The translations under genes were made by a program, and so were the position numbers. From assembly GCA_023664705.1 (NCBI GenBank), contig JAMPFE010000008.1:1-64000 (forward strand): a DNA stretch of 64,000 bases. The letters run 5' to 3'. Within the stretch, counting starts at the first letter, position 1, and every line of letters begins with the position of its first letter. Shown here one piece after another: positions 8,038-17,071 of the stretch. Origin of the DNA: Lachnospiraceae bacterium. GTDB taxonomy: Bacteria > Bacillota > Clostridia > Oscillospirales > Ruminococcaceae. The notes beneath the pieces were generated by a model. That model was not told the origin of the DNA. It saw only the letters and a program-made list of their open reading frames with translations, and searched no databases.

Positions 8038-10191
8038 ATGAAAAAGGGAAGCAAACCGATTTTCGGCGGCGCGGAGCTGTTTACGTCGCTGATATATCTC
8101 TGCGCGCTGAGCGCGGGGCTTATGTACGTGCTGTGCCGCGACTATGTTTTCGTCTGCACGGTGATAATGACAGCCCTGTCGTTCGGCATGTATATGATAT
8201 TCTACGCGCTGCGGAGGAAAAAGGGCTTTTCTCTGCTTGCCTTTGTTTTGCTTTCTTTGATAGTGTACGCGGTGTGCGCCGTTGTTGTCGGCACATACGG
8301 GTCGCTGCTTTTCGAGTTTGTTTTCGGCGCTTCGGAGTTTTTCGACCCCGTGCTCGCGGGAGTTTCGATATTGCTCTGCTCGTTTATCGTTTCGTTTCCC
8401 GTATGCTATTTCTCAACGTATCTTCCGCGGCCGAGCTTTCTGCTTTTGCCGCTGTTCGTTCCGCTCATTCTCGGGGCGAGGCTTCTGGGCAAGCTGCCTC
8501 TCGGGCTGCTGGTGTTTATGGCGGCGGGCTATATGGTGGCGGCTCTCGGCATTGCCAGACCCGAATACCCTGCGGACAACGCTTACGTTGACGACAAGCG
8601 CTCCCGCTTTGAACGCGCGGCAGCGATAGGCGCGGCGGGCGTTATCGCCGCAGCGCTGCTTACGGTGATACCGCGCAGCGACTACACTCCCATGGGGCGC
8701 TATATGAACAGTCTTGCGAATATTTCCGCTTACGGCGGGCAGGCGCTCAGCGAGTTTACGGAAAGCTCCGTTCCGAACACGGGCAACAACACGCCCTCCA
8801 ACAACGCGTTGTTTATGGTGTACGCCGACTTCCCGAGGAACGTCTCGCGGTGGTCGTTTGACGTGTACGAGGGCAGCGACGGCTGGACGTTCAACGGAGA
8901 TTTCTCGACGGGCTACGACAACTGGCAGCGCGAAAGAAGCATACTGAACGCCGACAAGCTGATTTCCGACCTGCGAAAGGGCGCGGGGGAGGGCAAGCTT
9001 GAAAAATACAGCGCGGAGCTCGGCGGGCTCGGCTATGTTCCGTATTACAGCGAGCCCGCGAAAATGACGATACGCGTGGTGGACGGAAGCGCCACGAGCG
9101 TCGTGATGCACCCCTCGGAGACGATAGGCGCGACCGTCGTATCGTCGTCCGGCGAAACGCCCGCGACCTACCGGAACTCCAAGGACGAGATATTCACGAA
9201 GAGACCCATGCAGAGAAACGCGGCTTACGTAGTGGACTATTTTTACAGCCAACCGCACGAGCGCTTCCTTGAAATGCTGGAGAGCGTCGATTTCGGCGAG
9301 CTGCTGAACGACGCCGTAAGCGAGGGCGTTATAGAGCGCTCCGTCCGCGACGCTTTCATTGCCGAAAGGGATATGGCGCGGGCGTACCTCGCGGAGAGCC
9401 TCGACGACAGCATCACCCCCGAGATACGCTCGCTCGCGGAAGAGATAACGGCTGGGCTTTCCAACGACTGCGAAAAGGCGCTGGCGATAGAAAAATGGTT
9501 CGGCGAGGCGGGCTTTGTGTACGACCTGAGCTTCGTTCCCGAGCGCTCCGAGGCGGATTATTTCATGTTTGAGAGCCGCCGCGGCATCTGCTCGGATTTC
9601 GCGACGGCAAGCACCCTGCTGCTGCGCGCGGCGGGGATACCCGCGAGGTATACCGAGGGCTTTGTGCTCTCCGACGAGGCGCGCGACGCTTACGGGCGCT
9701 ATGTCGTTACGGGAAAGTACGCGCACGCCTACTCCACGGCGTATATAGAGGGCTACGGCTGGCTTGAGATAGACGGCACCAAGTACGCGCCCGTGGACAG
9801 TCTCGGAGACAGGATAACCCGCGTTTTGACGGTGATTATAATAATCGGCGTCGTTCTGGCTGCCGCCGTGATAATTTTCCGCAGGCAGCTTTCCGCGCTG
9901 TTCTTTTCCGCGGCTTATCGGCTGAAGAGCAGGAACGGCAAGATACGCGCCGTGTATCTGAAAACGCGCGCGCTTGCCTGCCGTATCGCGGAGAGAGACC
10001 CCAAGAGCGCCACCGCCGAGGAGGTGCGCGACATCATATCCCGAACGCTCTCCCTTGACAAGGAGGCGCGCGAGATAACCGACGCGGCAAACGCGCTGTT
10101 TTACGGCTCGGGAGCCGCCGACGTTGACGTGAGGGCGCTGTACCGCGATTATAAGGCTATCCGACGAATGAAAAGGAGCAGGAAGAAATGA
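8038..10191 (+). CDS. Transglutaminase-like membrane protein (TgpA type)
   Basis: This is a 717-residue membrane protein. The N-terminal 220 residues hold about six helices, then comes a large outside region with the transglutaminase core. That core has Cys in RRGICSDFATAS (about 520), His in GKYAHAYSTAYIEGYGW (about 562) and Asp in LEIDGTKYAP, so the catalytic triad is complete. One more helix (about 600-620) and a helical cytoplasmic tail resembling a DUF4129 region follow. It is paired with a DUF58 gene (ATGA overlap), the common TgpA-DUF58 pair, but the usual MoxR ATPase gene is absent. The role is unknown, probably envelope protein processing or cross-linking. Confidence 0.85.
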   Translation: MKKGSKPIFGGAELFTSLIYLCALSAGLMYVLCRDYVFVCTVIMTALSFGMYMIFYALRRKKGFSLLAFVLLSLIVYAVCAVVVGTYGSLLFEFVFGASEFFDPVLAGVSILLCSFIVSFPVCYFSTYLPRPSFLLLPLFVPLILGARLLGKLPLGLLVFMAAGYMVAALGIARPEYPADNAYVDDKRSRFERAAAIGAAGVIAAALLTVIPRSDYTPMGRYMNSLANISAYGGQALSEFTESSVPNTGNNTPSNNALFMVYADFPRNVSRWSFDVYEGSDGWTFNGDFSTGYDNWQRERSILNADKLISDLRKGAGEGKLEKYSAELGGLGYVPYYSEPAKMTIRVVDGSATSVVMHPSETIGATVVSSSGETPATYRNSKDEIFTKRPMQRNAAYVVDYFYSQPHERFLEMLESVDFGELLNDAVSEGVIERSVRDAFIAERDMARAYLAESLDDSITPEIRSLAEEITAGLSNDCEKALAIEKWFGEAGFVYDLSFVPERSEADYFMFESRRGICSDFATASTLLLRAAGIPARYTEGFVLSDEARDAYGRYVVTGKYAHAYSTAYIEGYGWLEIDGTKYAPVDSLGDRITRVLTVIIIIGVVLAAAVIIFRRQLSALFFSAAYRLKSRNGKIRAVYLKTRALACRIAERDPKSATAEEVRDIISRTLSLDKEAREITDAANALFYGSGAADVDVRALYRDYKAIRRMKRSRKK

Positions 10192-11129
10192 CGCATATTT
10201 CGGGCTACGTTCAGGCGCTTATGTTCTCGGCGCTTTTTCTGGTATTCATCAACGCCGATATAGGCTGGGCGCTGATATATATCATCGGCGCGGCGGTCGT
10301 GGTTTCGCTGACGACGTTCCTCATCTCCCGAAAGCGCTTTACGGTAAGCCTTGACGGTTTTTCGGGGGTCTCGGAATACGGGCGGAGCATCGATTTTAAT
10401 GTCACGCTGCGGAAAAAGGGCTTCTGCTTTATCCCGTATGTGGAGCTCTGCGCTTCGGCAAACAGCTCGATACATCTGAGAACGTCGCTGCTTTTCCGCA
10501 AAACCGTGACCGTCGGCGGTAGCTTCCGCGCCTCGCACAGCGGGCTGAACACGGTCACGCTGAACGAGGTCGTCATACGGGATTTTCTCGGGCTTTTGCA
10601 GCTGAAGGTGCCCGTAGAGCAGACCGCCCGCGTGGCTGTTCTGCCGCGCATTGTCGAGTACGACGGTCCCGACGTTCCGCCGAACCTCCTGCCGAGCGAG
10701 GAAGAGGAGGTCGAGGAGGGCGCCGCCGTAACGCAGGGCGGCATGCCCGGCTACGAGCACCGCGAGTACGTTGCGGGCGATTCGCCGCGCCGCGTCAATT
10801 ACAAGCTCTCGGCAAAAAGGCAGACGCTTATGGTGAGGCTCGACGAGAGCGGCGGCTGCGCGTCGACAAATCTGTATATAACCGAAAACGCGCTGCCCGT
10901 CTGCTGCGACAAGGCTTTCGCGCTGGCGAAAAGGCTGGTCATCCGCGGCGGCACGGTAAAAGTGACCCATAAGGGCGAGGAGCGCGTCGCCGCCACACCC
11001 GAGACGCTCGACAGAATGAGAGAGTGGCTCGCGTTCCGCGAGTTCGCCGAGACCGAGGAGCCGAGCGCGGAAGTCCCCCCCGCCGACGCCGTTGTCGTGT
11101 TCTCGGGCAGCGGGCAAATTACGGTTTAG
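10188..11129 (+). CDS. DUF58 domain-containing protein
   Basis: The 313-residue protein has two N-terminal membrane segments (about residues 1-45) and a C-terminal DUF58 domain. The hallmark is at about 186-215: GYEHREYVAGDSPRRVNYKL followed by SAKRQTLMVR. DUF58 proteins are partners of MoxR ATPases and transglutaminases in poorly understood envelope systems. Its start overlaps the stop of the transglutaminase gene. In most genomes the order is moxR-DUF58-tgpA; here DUF58 is last and moxR is missing from the neighbourhood. Confidence 0.85.
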   Translation: MTHISGYVQALMFSALFLVFINADIGWALIYIIGAAVVVSLTTFLISRKRFTVSLDGFSGVSEYGRSIDFNVTLRKKGFCFIPYVELCASANSSIHLRTSLLFRKTVTVGGSFRASHSGLNTVTLNEVVIRDFLGLLQLKVPVEQTARVAVLPRIVEYDGPDVPPNLLPSEEEEVEEGAAVTQGGMPGYEHREYVAGDSPRRVNYKLSAKRQTLMVRLDESGGCASTNLYITENALPVCCDKAFALAKRLVIRGGTVKVTHKGEERVAATPETLDRMREWLAFREFAETEEPSAEVPPADAVVVFSGSGQITV

Positions 11130-11207
11130 CTTTTTGTGCAATATTGCCAAAAATCCACTGTTAAATAGCAAAAATTCTCCAAATCAGTTTAATGCAAGGA
11201 AAAAATC

Positions 11208-11236
11208 TTGCAAAAAATCAAAAAGTAATATATAAT
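11208..11236 (+). promoter_or_regulatory. Promoter for pgi
   Basis: TTGCAA (11208-11213) and TATAAT (11231-11236) are 17 bp apart, in an A+T-rich gap after the DUF58 gene and 55 bp before the pgi start. Confidence 0.7.
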
Positions 11237-11291
11237 ATGAATAGGACAAAATGTCGGGGTGACCCGGCTTTGGGAAAGGAGTAATTATTTT

Positions 11292-12632
11292 ATGGGTATC
11301 AGGCTTGACGACAAGTACTTAAAGGGCTTTGTGAGAGAGCATGAGCTGGCGGCATACGCGCCCATGGTAAAGGCGGCGCATGAGACGCTGGAGGGCAGAA
11401 GCGGCCCCGGAAACGATTTTCTGGGCTGGATAGATCTGCCCGTAAATTACGACAAGGACGAATTTGAGCGCATCAAAAAGGCGGCGGCAAAGATCAAAAG
11501 CGACAGCGAGGTGCTGATAGTCATCGGCATCGGCGGCTCGTATCTCGGCGCGCGGGCGGCTATCGAGGCTCTGCGCTCGTCGCTGTACAATTCGCTGAAA
11601 AAGGACACCCCCGAGATATATTTCGTCGGGTGCAGCCTTTCGCCTACCTACTTGAGCGAGGTCATCTCGCTGGTGGAGGGGCGCGATTTCTCGGTGAACA
11701 TCATCTCGAAATCGGGCACGACCACCGAGCCCGCTCTGGCGTTCAGAGTGTTCCGCGACCTGCTTGTGGAGCGCTACGGCGAGGACGGCGCGAAAAGCCG
11801 CATCTACGCGACCACGGACAAGGCGCGCGGCACGCTTAAGGAGCTGTCCGATAAAATGGGCTACAAGACGTTCGTTATCCCCGACGACGTGGGCGGAAGA
11901 TTTTCCGTGCTTACGGCAGTCGGCTTGCTGCCGATAGCCTGCGCGGGCTGCGATATAGACGCGCTTATGAAAGGCGCGGCTGCGGCGCGCGAGGAGTATA
12001 AGGACTGCGACCTTGAAAAGAACGCCTGCTACAAATACGCCGCTCTGCGCAATATACTTTATAAAAAGGGCAAGAGCGTTGAAATGCTCATCAGCTATGA
12101 GAACAGCTTCCAGATGATGGCGGAGTGGTTCAAGCAGCTGTACGGCGAAAGCGAGGGCAAGGACAACAAGGGTCTGTATCCGTCCTCGGCGGTGTTCTCG
12201 ACCGACCTCCATTCGCTCGGGCAGTTCGTTCAGGACGGCTCGCGCGTGATGTTCGAGACGGTCATCCAGTTCGGCAAGCCCCAAAAGGAGCTGTTCCTCA
12301 AGGACGACCCGAACAACGTCGACGGGCTGAATTTCCTGTCAAATCAGAATATGTCTATCGTCAACCGCAAGGCGTTCGAGGGCACGGTCATCGCGCACAC
12401 AGAGGGCGGCGTGCCGAATATCGTTCTCGAGGTCCCCGAGCTTAACGAGTTCGAGCTGGGCTTTATGATCTACTTCTTCGAGAAGGCTTGCGCGATAAGC
12501 GGCTACCTGCTCGGCGTAAATCCGTTCGACCAGCCCGGCGTCGAGAGCTACAAGAAGAATATGTTCGCGCTGCTCGGAAAGCCCGGCTACGAGGATCAAA
12601 AGGCGGCTCTCGAGAAAAAGCTCGGGCTGTAA
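11292..12632 (+). CDS. pgi: Glucose-6-phosphate isomerase
   Basis: Pgi interconverts glucose 6-phosphate and fructose 6-phosphate in glycolysis. The 446 residues match the shorter Firmicutes form. Visible motifs are VIGIGGSYLGARAA (sugar phosphate loop, about 76-89), ISKSGTTTEPA (about 140) and QLYGESEGKDNKGLYP with the catalytic Glu (about 280-295). The C-terminal region follows with GVESYKKNMFALLG. The start at 11292 is chosen because AAAGGAG lies ten bases upstream, while the open frame begins earlier. It has its own promoter. Confidence 0.96.
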   Translation: MGIRLDDKYLKGFVREHELAAYAPMVKAAHETLEGRSGPGNDFLGWIDLPVNYDKDEFERIKKAAAKIKSDSEVLIVIGIGGSYLGARAAIEALRSSLYNSLKKDTPEIYFVGCSLSPTYLSEVISLVEGRDFSVNIISKSGTTTEPALAFRVFRDLLVERYGEDGAKSRIYATTDKARGTLKELSDKMGYKTFVIPDDVGGRFSVLTAVGLLPIACAGCDIDALMKGAAAAREEYKDCDLEKNACYKYAALRNILYKKGKSVEMLISYENSFQMMAEWFKQLYGESEGKDNKGLYPSSAVFSTDLHSLGQFVQDGSRVMFETVIQFGKPQKELFLKDDPNNVDGLNFLSNQNMSIVNRKAFEGTVIAHTEGGVPNIVLEVPELNEFELGFMIYFFEKACAISGYLLGVNPFDQPGVESYKKNMFALLGKPGYEDQKAALEKKLGL

Positions 12633-12685
12633 AGGTTTGGAAATATTGCGCGGACGCGCTATTTTATATTACGGAGGAAAAAATT

Positions 12686-13090
12686 ATGGTTAAAATCATT
12701 ACGGGCAGACGCGGTTCGGGAAAGACCAAGGTGCTTATTGACGCTATCCACGCGGCGGAGAAGAAGTCCAACGGAAACGTTGTCGCTATCCAGAAGGGCT
12801 CCTCGCTCAATACCGACATTACCTATAAGGTTCGTCTGGTAAATATCGAGGATTACGCCGTCGAGGGTATGGACGCGTTCTACGGCTTTATCGCGGGCAT
12901 TCTCGCTTCCGACCACGACTGCACCGATATATTCGTTGACGCTACGCTCAAAATAACGGGCAGAGACTACGACAAGCTCGGCGAGATGTTCGAGAAGCTC
13001 GAAAAGATCACCGCAAGCACGGTCGTTACGCTCACCGTTTCTGCGGATAATTCGGAGCTCCCCGAGAACGTCAGGAAGTTCATCGCTTGA
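12686..13090 (+). CDS. Small P-loop ATPase-like protein, unknown function
   Basis: The 134-residue protein begins MVKIITGRRGSGKTK, a Walker A motif at residues 7-14. A plausible Walker B strand is CTDIFVDA near residue 75. It is about half the length of most P-loop ATPases, so the nucleotide domain looks minimal. The ATG is preceded by GGAGG. It lies 53 bp after pgi with no terminator seen and could be co-transcribed. I recognise it only as a conserved-looking clostridial hypothetical protein; DNA or nucleotide binding is inferred from the P-loop alone. Confidence 0.75.
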   Translation: MVKIITGRRGSGKTKVLIDAIHAAEKKSNGNVVAIQKGSSLNTDITYKVRLVNIEDYAVEGMDAFYGFIAGILASDHDCTDIFVDATLKITGRDYDKLGEMFEKLEKITASTVVTLTVSADNSELPENVRKFIA

Positions 13091-13117
13091 TTTCCCGAAA
13101 AAAATCCAAAAAACCGC

Positions 13118-13146
13118 TTGACAAATCCCCCGCCTTGTGATATAAT
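13118..13146 (+). promoter_or_regulatory. Promoter for rpmF
   Basis: TTGACA (13118-13123) and TATAAT (13141-13146) are separated by 17 bp. The transcript would carry a copy of an interspersed repeat (13184-13235) in its leader before rpmF. Confidence 0.8.
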
Positions 13147-13183
13147 GGTAGATGTTCGATGGTAAAGTACCAATGTATAGTTT

Positions 13184-13235
13184 CGACACGAATAACTGTC
13201 AACTGTACATTGTCAATTGTCAACTGTAAAGAGGG
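13184..13235. repeat. Single arm of an interspersed TGTCAACTGT-type repeat
   Basis: The stretch is built of AACTGTCAACTGTACATTGT and close variants. Its reverse complement matches the left arm of the inverted-repeat element at 41096-41220. It lies in the 5' leader of rpmF. Confidence 0.65.
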
Positions 13236-13247
13236 GGGTGTGCAATA

Positions 13248-13433
13248 ATGGCAGTTCCAAAGAGAAAAGTATCTCGTGCAAGACGTGACAAAAGACGTTC
13301 TGCGGTGTGGAAGTTATCCGCTCCCGCTTTCTCGCGCTGCAAAAACTGCGGCGAGCTGAAGCTCGCTCACAGAGTTTGCGGAAATTGCGGTTATTACAAG
13401 GATAAGGTCGTTATCGTTAAAGAAGCGGATTGA
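13248..13433 (+). CDS. rpmF: 50S ribosomal protein L32
   Basis: L32 is a small zinc-ribbon protein of the large subunit. The 61 residues begin MAVPKRKVSRARRDKRR, the invariant start. They contain the zinc site CKNC (about 27-30) and CGNC (about 40-43), so this is the four-cysteine (zinc-binding, C+) form. A GGGGGGTG ribosome site precedes the ATG. The DUF177/YceD gene that commonly precedes rpmF is absent here; rpmF has its own promoter and terminator. Confidence 0.97.
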   Translation: MAVPKRKVSRARRDKRRSAVWKLSAPAFSRCKNCGELKLAHRVCGNCGYYKDKVVIVKEAD

Positions 13434-13465
13434 TTTTGTAATACCAAACGTATGCTTACGGGGAC

Positions 13466-13499
13466 AGGCTTGGCTGACAACAGTCAAGCCTGCTTTTTT
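13466..13499 (+). terminator. Rho-independent terminator after rpmF
   Basis: AGGCTTG and CTG (13466-13476) pair with CAG and CAAGCCT (13481-13491) with one mismatch, followed by GC and six T. Confidence 0.85.
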
Positions 13500-13516
13500 A
13501 TCAAGGGGGTGAGCGA

Positions 13517-16500
13517 TTGACGAACTTTGTTCATTTGAACGTGCATACGGCGTACAGCCTGCTGAACGGCGCGTGCCGCCTCGGCGAGCTCGCCGCGAAA
13601 GCCGGGGCGCTCGGGCAGACCGCGCTTGCCATAACCGACAGCGGCGCGCTTTACGGCGCGGTGGATTTCTGCGACGCCTGCGCGGAGCACGGCATAAAGC
13701 CGATAATCGGCTGCGAGGTCTCCGTCGCCGAGGGCAGCCGCCTTTCCCCGAACAGGGGCTTCGAGCCATACCGCCTTACGCTGCTCTGCGCCGACAACGA
13801 GGGCTATAAGAACCTCTGCCGCCTTATCACCGAGCAAGCCCCGAACGCTCCCGACGGAAAATACCTCACCGACAGGGAGAGCTTAGAGCGCTGCGGAAAG
13901 GGGCTAATAGCGCTTTCGGGCGCGGAAAACGGCGAGATAGGCTTGCTGCTCTCCGAAAACCGCCCCGACAACGCGCTGAAAGCCGCCGAGTGGTACAAAA
14001 GGGTGTTCGACGGCTTTTATCTCGAGCTCTGCAACCACGACACCTCCTCCGAGGCGCGGCTGTGCGCTCTGCTGCGCGATTTTTCCGAGCGCACGGGCAT
14101 ACCGACCTGCCCCACCAACAACGTCCACTACGTCGACAAAAACGGCAGCTACGCCCAGCGCGTGCTGCAGTGCATCGGGCAGAACAAGCGCCTGTCCGAG
14201 CCGAACCCGAACGCGCTCCCGACCGAGGAATACTACCTCAAAAGCGCCGAGGAGATGCGCCGTTTTTTCACCGAGGAGGAGCTCTCGCGCACCGCCGAGA
14301 TCGCCGCGAAATGCAATATGCGGTTCGAGTTCGGCGTGACCAAGCTGCCGCTTTTCCGCAAGGAGGGCGTCGACAATAATACTCAATATTTCATAAAATT
14401 GTGCAATAAAGGCGCCGAAAAACGCTACGGCACGGTAACTCCCGAGATACAAAAGCGCCTTGATTACGAGCTTTCCATTATCCAAAAAATGGGATTTGTC
14501 GACTATTTCCTGATAGTCTGGGATTTCGTGCGCTACGCCAAGTCCCGCGATATCCCCGTCGGTCCCGGCAGAGGCAGCGGCGCGGGGAGTCTCTGCGCCT
14601 ACTGCATGGGCATAACCGACATCGACCCGCTGCGCTTCAATCTGCTGTTCGAGCGTTTTCTCAACCCCGAGCGCGTCTCCATGCCCGATTTCGACATCGA
14701 CTTCTGCAACGAGCGCCGCGGCGAGGTCATCGAGTACGTCCGCCGCCGCTACGGCACGGACTACGTCGCGCAGATAGTCGCGTTCGATACGCTGAAAGCC
14801 AAGGGCGCTATCCGCGACGCGGGCAGGGTCATGGGCGTTTCGCAGCAGACCGTGAACGCCGCGGCAAAGGCGGTCTCGTCGCCGTTTACGACGCTCGCGG
14901 AGGAGCTCGACCGCGGCGAACTCAAACGCCTGTACGCCGCCGACCGCGACATAAAGCGCCTTGTCGACGTGGCAATGCGGATAGAGGGCTTTCCGCGCCA
15001 CACCACCGTCCACGCGGCGGGCGTGGTCATCACGCGCGACCCCGTTGCCGAATACGTCCCGCTCAGCTACGAGGACGGCGCATTGACAACGCAGTACACC
15101 ATGACCGCACTGGAGCGCTTGGGGCTGCTGAAAATGGACTTCCTCGGGCTCCGCAACCTCACGGTCATCAAAAAAACCTGCGACGTCGTCAGAAAAACCG
15201 ACCCCGATTTCGATATCCGCAGCGTCGGCGACCGCGACCCCGAGGTGTACAAAATGCTCTCAAACGGCGGCACGGCGGGCGTTTTCCAGTTCGAGTCCGA
15301 GGGCATGACCTCGGTGCTGTCGCGCTTGCAGCCCAAGTCCCTCGAGGACCTGACGGCGGCGCTCGCGCTTTACCGCCCGGGACCGATGTCCTCGATACCG
15401 ACCTACATCGAAAACCGCCACAAAAGCCCCGATGAGATCGTTTACAAGCACCCGCTCTTAAAGGACATCCTCTCCGTGACCTACGGCTGCATCGTCTATC
15501 AGGAGCAGGTCATGCAGATATGCCGCGTGGTCGGCGGCTATTCCTACGGCAGAGCCGACCTCGTGCGCCGCGCCATGTCCAAGAAAAAGCACTCCGTAAT
15601 GGAAAAGGAGCGAAGCGCTTTCGTGTACGGCACGGAAAGCAACTGCGGCGCGGTCGCGAACGGCGTTCCCGAAAGCGTCGCCAACGAGATATTCGACGAA
15701 ATGGCGGGCTTTGCCTCCTACGCGTTCAACAAATCCCACGCTGCCGCGTATGCCGCGGTAGCGTATCAGACGGCGTACCTGAAGCGCTATCACGGTCTCG
15801 CGTATATGGCGGAGCTTATCTCCAGCGTCGGCGACTGGACGGACAAGGCGAACGAGTACATCTCGGACGCGGTGAACGGCGGCGCAAGGCTTCTCCCACC
15901 CGACGTCAACAAAAGCTTCTATTCGTTTACGGTCGAGGACGGTTCAATGCGTTACGGCTTTGCCGCGGTAAAAAACCTCGGGCGCAATTTCGTCAATGCT
16001 TTCGTCAAGGAGCGCGAAAACGGCGCTTTCACGTCGGCAGCGGACTTCGCCGTGCGCATGGCGGACAAGGACAACAACCGCCGCTATATGGAGGCTCTCG
16101 TTTACTGCGGCGCGTTCGACGGCATTGAGCCGAACCGCCGCCGCGTGACGCTCGGACTGAACGCGCTGCTAGACTACGCCTCGCGCGAGAACAGCCGCCG
16201 CGAAAGCGGACAGCTCGACCTGTTTGAGCTTGACAGCGAGCCCTCGGGATTTACGCTCCCCGAGACGGACGATTTTCCCCGCTCTCGGCGGCTGGCAATG
16301 GAAAAGGAGTACCTCGGGCGGTACATTTCGGGGCATCCTGCGGATGATTTCCTCGACCGCGCCCCCGAAAACTGCGCGTTCATCGCGGACGCGCTCGCGC
16401 TCAAGGACGGCGCGGAGGTCTCGATAATGGCGATGTGCCTGTACGAGCGGCAGCACACCTCGAAAAACGGCGCCGCTATGTCGTTTGCGGCGTTCGAGGA

Positions 16501-16912
16501 CAGCTCGGGCGAAATAGAGGGCGTCGTGTTCCCGAAGGTCTACGGCAGACTGGAGCGCTTCACGGAGGGTATGGTCTATTCCGTGCGCGGAAAAATATCC
16601 GTCAAGGACGACAAGATACGCTTTTTCGTCGATTCGGCAGTCCCCGCGGCGAGAATGCCCGAGGGTCAAAAAAAGATACTCTACGTCAACCTCCCCTCGG
16701 AGGAGGACGGCAGGCTCTCCGCGGTGAGGGATATGCTGCTGTCGAGCAGGGGCGTTTGCGCGGCGAGGATATGCTTCGGCGATACGCGGACGGTCAACCC
16801 CGTAAGCGGCGTGCGCGGCGTGCGCATAAGCGCGGCGCTCGTCGGCGGGCTGAAAAAGCTCTGCGGCGACGAGAACGTGAAAGTGGGCTTTTTTAACAGA
16901 AAACAGTCGTAA
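13517..16912 (+). CDS. dnaE: DNA polymerase III subunit alpha
   Basis: DnaE is a replicative polymerase subunit. The 1131-residue product starts with a PHP domain (FVHLNVHTAYSLLNGA). The polymerase core carries GPGRGSGAGSLCAYC near residue 352 and the catalytic acidic motif PDFDIDFCNERRG near 390. Helix-hairpin-helix and OB-fold regions follow, with MSFAAFEDSSGEIEGVVFP near 990. The length fits DnaE rather than the longer PolC. The start is TTG with AAGGGGGTGAG upstream; no ATG fits better. In Firmicutes that also have PolC, DnaE extends RNA primers. A terminator separates it from rpmF. Confidence 0.95.
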   Translation: MTNFVHLNVHTAYSLLNGACRLGELAAKAGALGQTALAITDSGALYGAVDFCDACAEHGIKPIIGCEVSVAEGSRLSPNRGFEPYRLTLLCADNEGYKNLCRLITEQAPNAPDGKYLTDRESLERCGKGLIALSGAENGEIGLLLSENRPDNALKAAEWYKRVFDGFYLELCNHDTSSEARLCALLRDFSERTGIPTCPTNNVHYVDKNGSYAQRVLQCIGQNKRLSEPNPNALPTEEYYLKSAEEMRRFFTEEELSRTAEIAAKCNMRFEFGVTKLPLFRKEGVDNNTQYFIKLCNKGAEKRYGTVTPEIQKRLDYELSIIQKMGFVDYFLIVWDFVRYAKSRDIPVGPGRGSGAGSLCAYCMGITDIDPLRFNLLFERFLNPERVSMPDFDIDFCNERRGEVIEYVRRRYGTDYVAQIVAFDTLKAKGAIRDAGRVMGVSQQTVNAAAKAVSSPFTTLAEELDRGELKRLYAADRDIKRLVDVAMRIEGFPRHTTVHAAGVVITRDPVAEYVPLSYEDGALTTQYTMTALERLGLLKMDFLGLRNLTVIKKTCDVVRKTDPDFDIRSVGDRDPEVYKMLSNGGTAGVFQFESEGMTSVLSRLQPKSLEDLTAALALYRPGPMSSIPTYIENRHKSPDEIVYKHPLLKDILSVTYGCIVYQEQVMQICRVVGGYSYGRADLVRRAMSKKKHSVMEKERSAFVYGTESNCGAVANGVPESVANEIFDEMAGFASYAFNKSHAAAYAAVAYQTAYLKRYHGLAYMAELISSVGDWTDKANEYISDAVNGGARLLPPDVNKSFYSFTVEDGSMRYGFAAVKNLGRNFVNAFVKERENGAFTSAADFAVRMADKDNNRRYMEALVYCGAFDGIEPNRRRVTLGLNALLDYASRENSRRESGQLDLFELDSEPSGFTLPETDDFPRSRRLAMEKEYLGRYISGHPADDFLDRAPENCAFIADALALKDGAEVSIMAMCLYERQHTSKNGAAMSFAAFEDSSGEIEGVVFPKVYGRLERFTEGMVYSVRGKISVKDDKIRFFVDSAVPAARMPEGQKKILYVNLPSEEDGRLSAVRDMLLSSRGVCAARICFGDTRTVNPVSGVRGVRISAALVGGLKKLCGDENVKVGFFNRKQS

Positions 16913-16978
16913 AACGGTTAAAATTTGTTAAAATGCACATATTATTTTTGCGTAACGTGATAAGTTGAAAAAATGCGC

Positions 16979-17007
16979 TTGACGAAAACGCCCGCTTGTA
17001 GTAAAAT
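16979..17007 (+). promoter_or_regulatory. Promoter for pfkA
   Basis: TTGACG (16979-16984) and TAAAAT (17002-17007) are 17 bp apart, 65 bp before the pfkA start. Confidence 0.7.
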
Positions 17008-17071
17008 ATATTTTGGAAACAGACCGAACGGCGTTCGGAGAAATATATCTTGTTCACAAGGAGAGATAAAT

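Noticed and set aside
13100..13247. DUF177 (YceD) gene expected before rpmF
   Set aside because: The gap holds only a promoter and a repeat arm; no frame of the right size exists.
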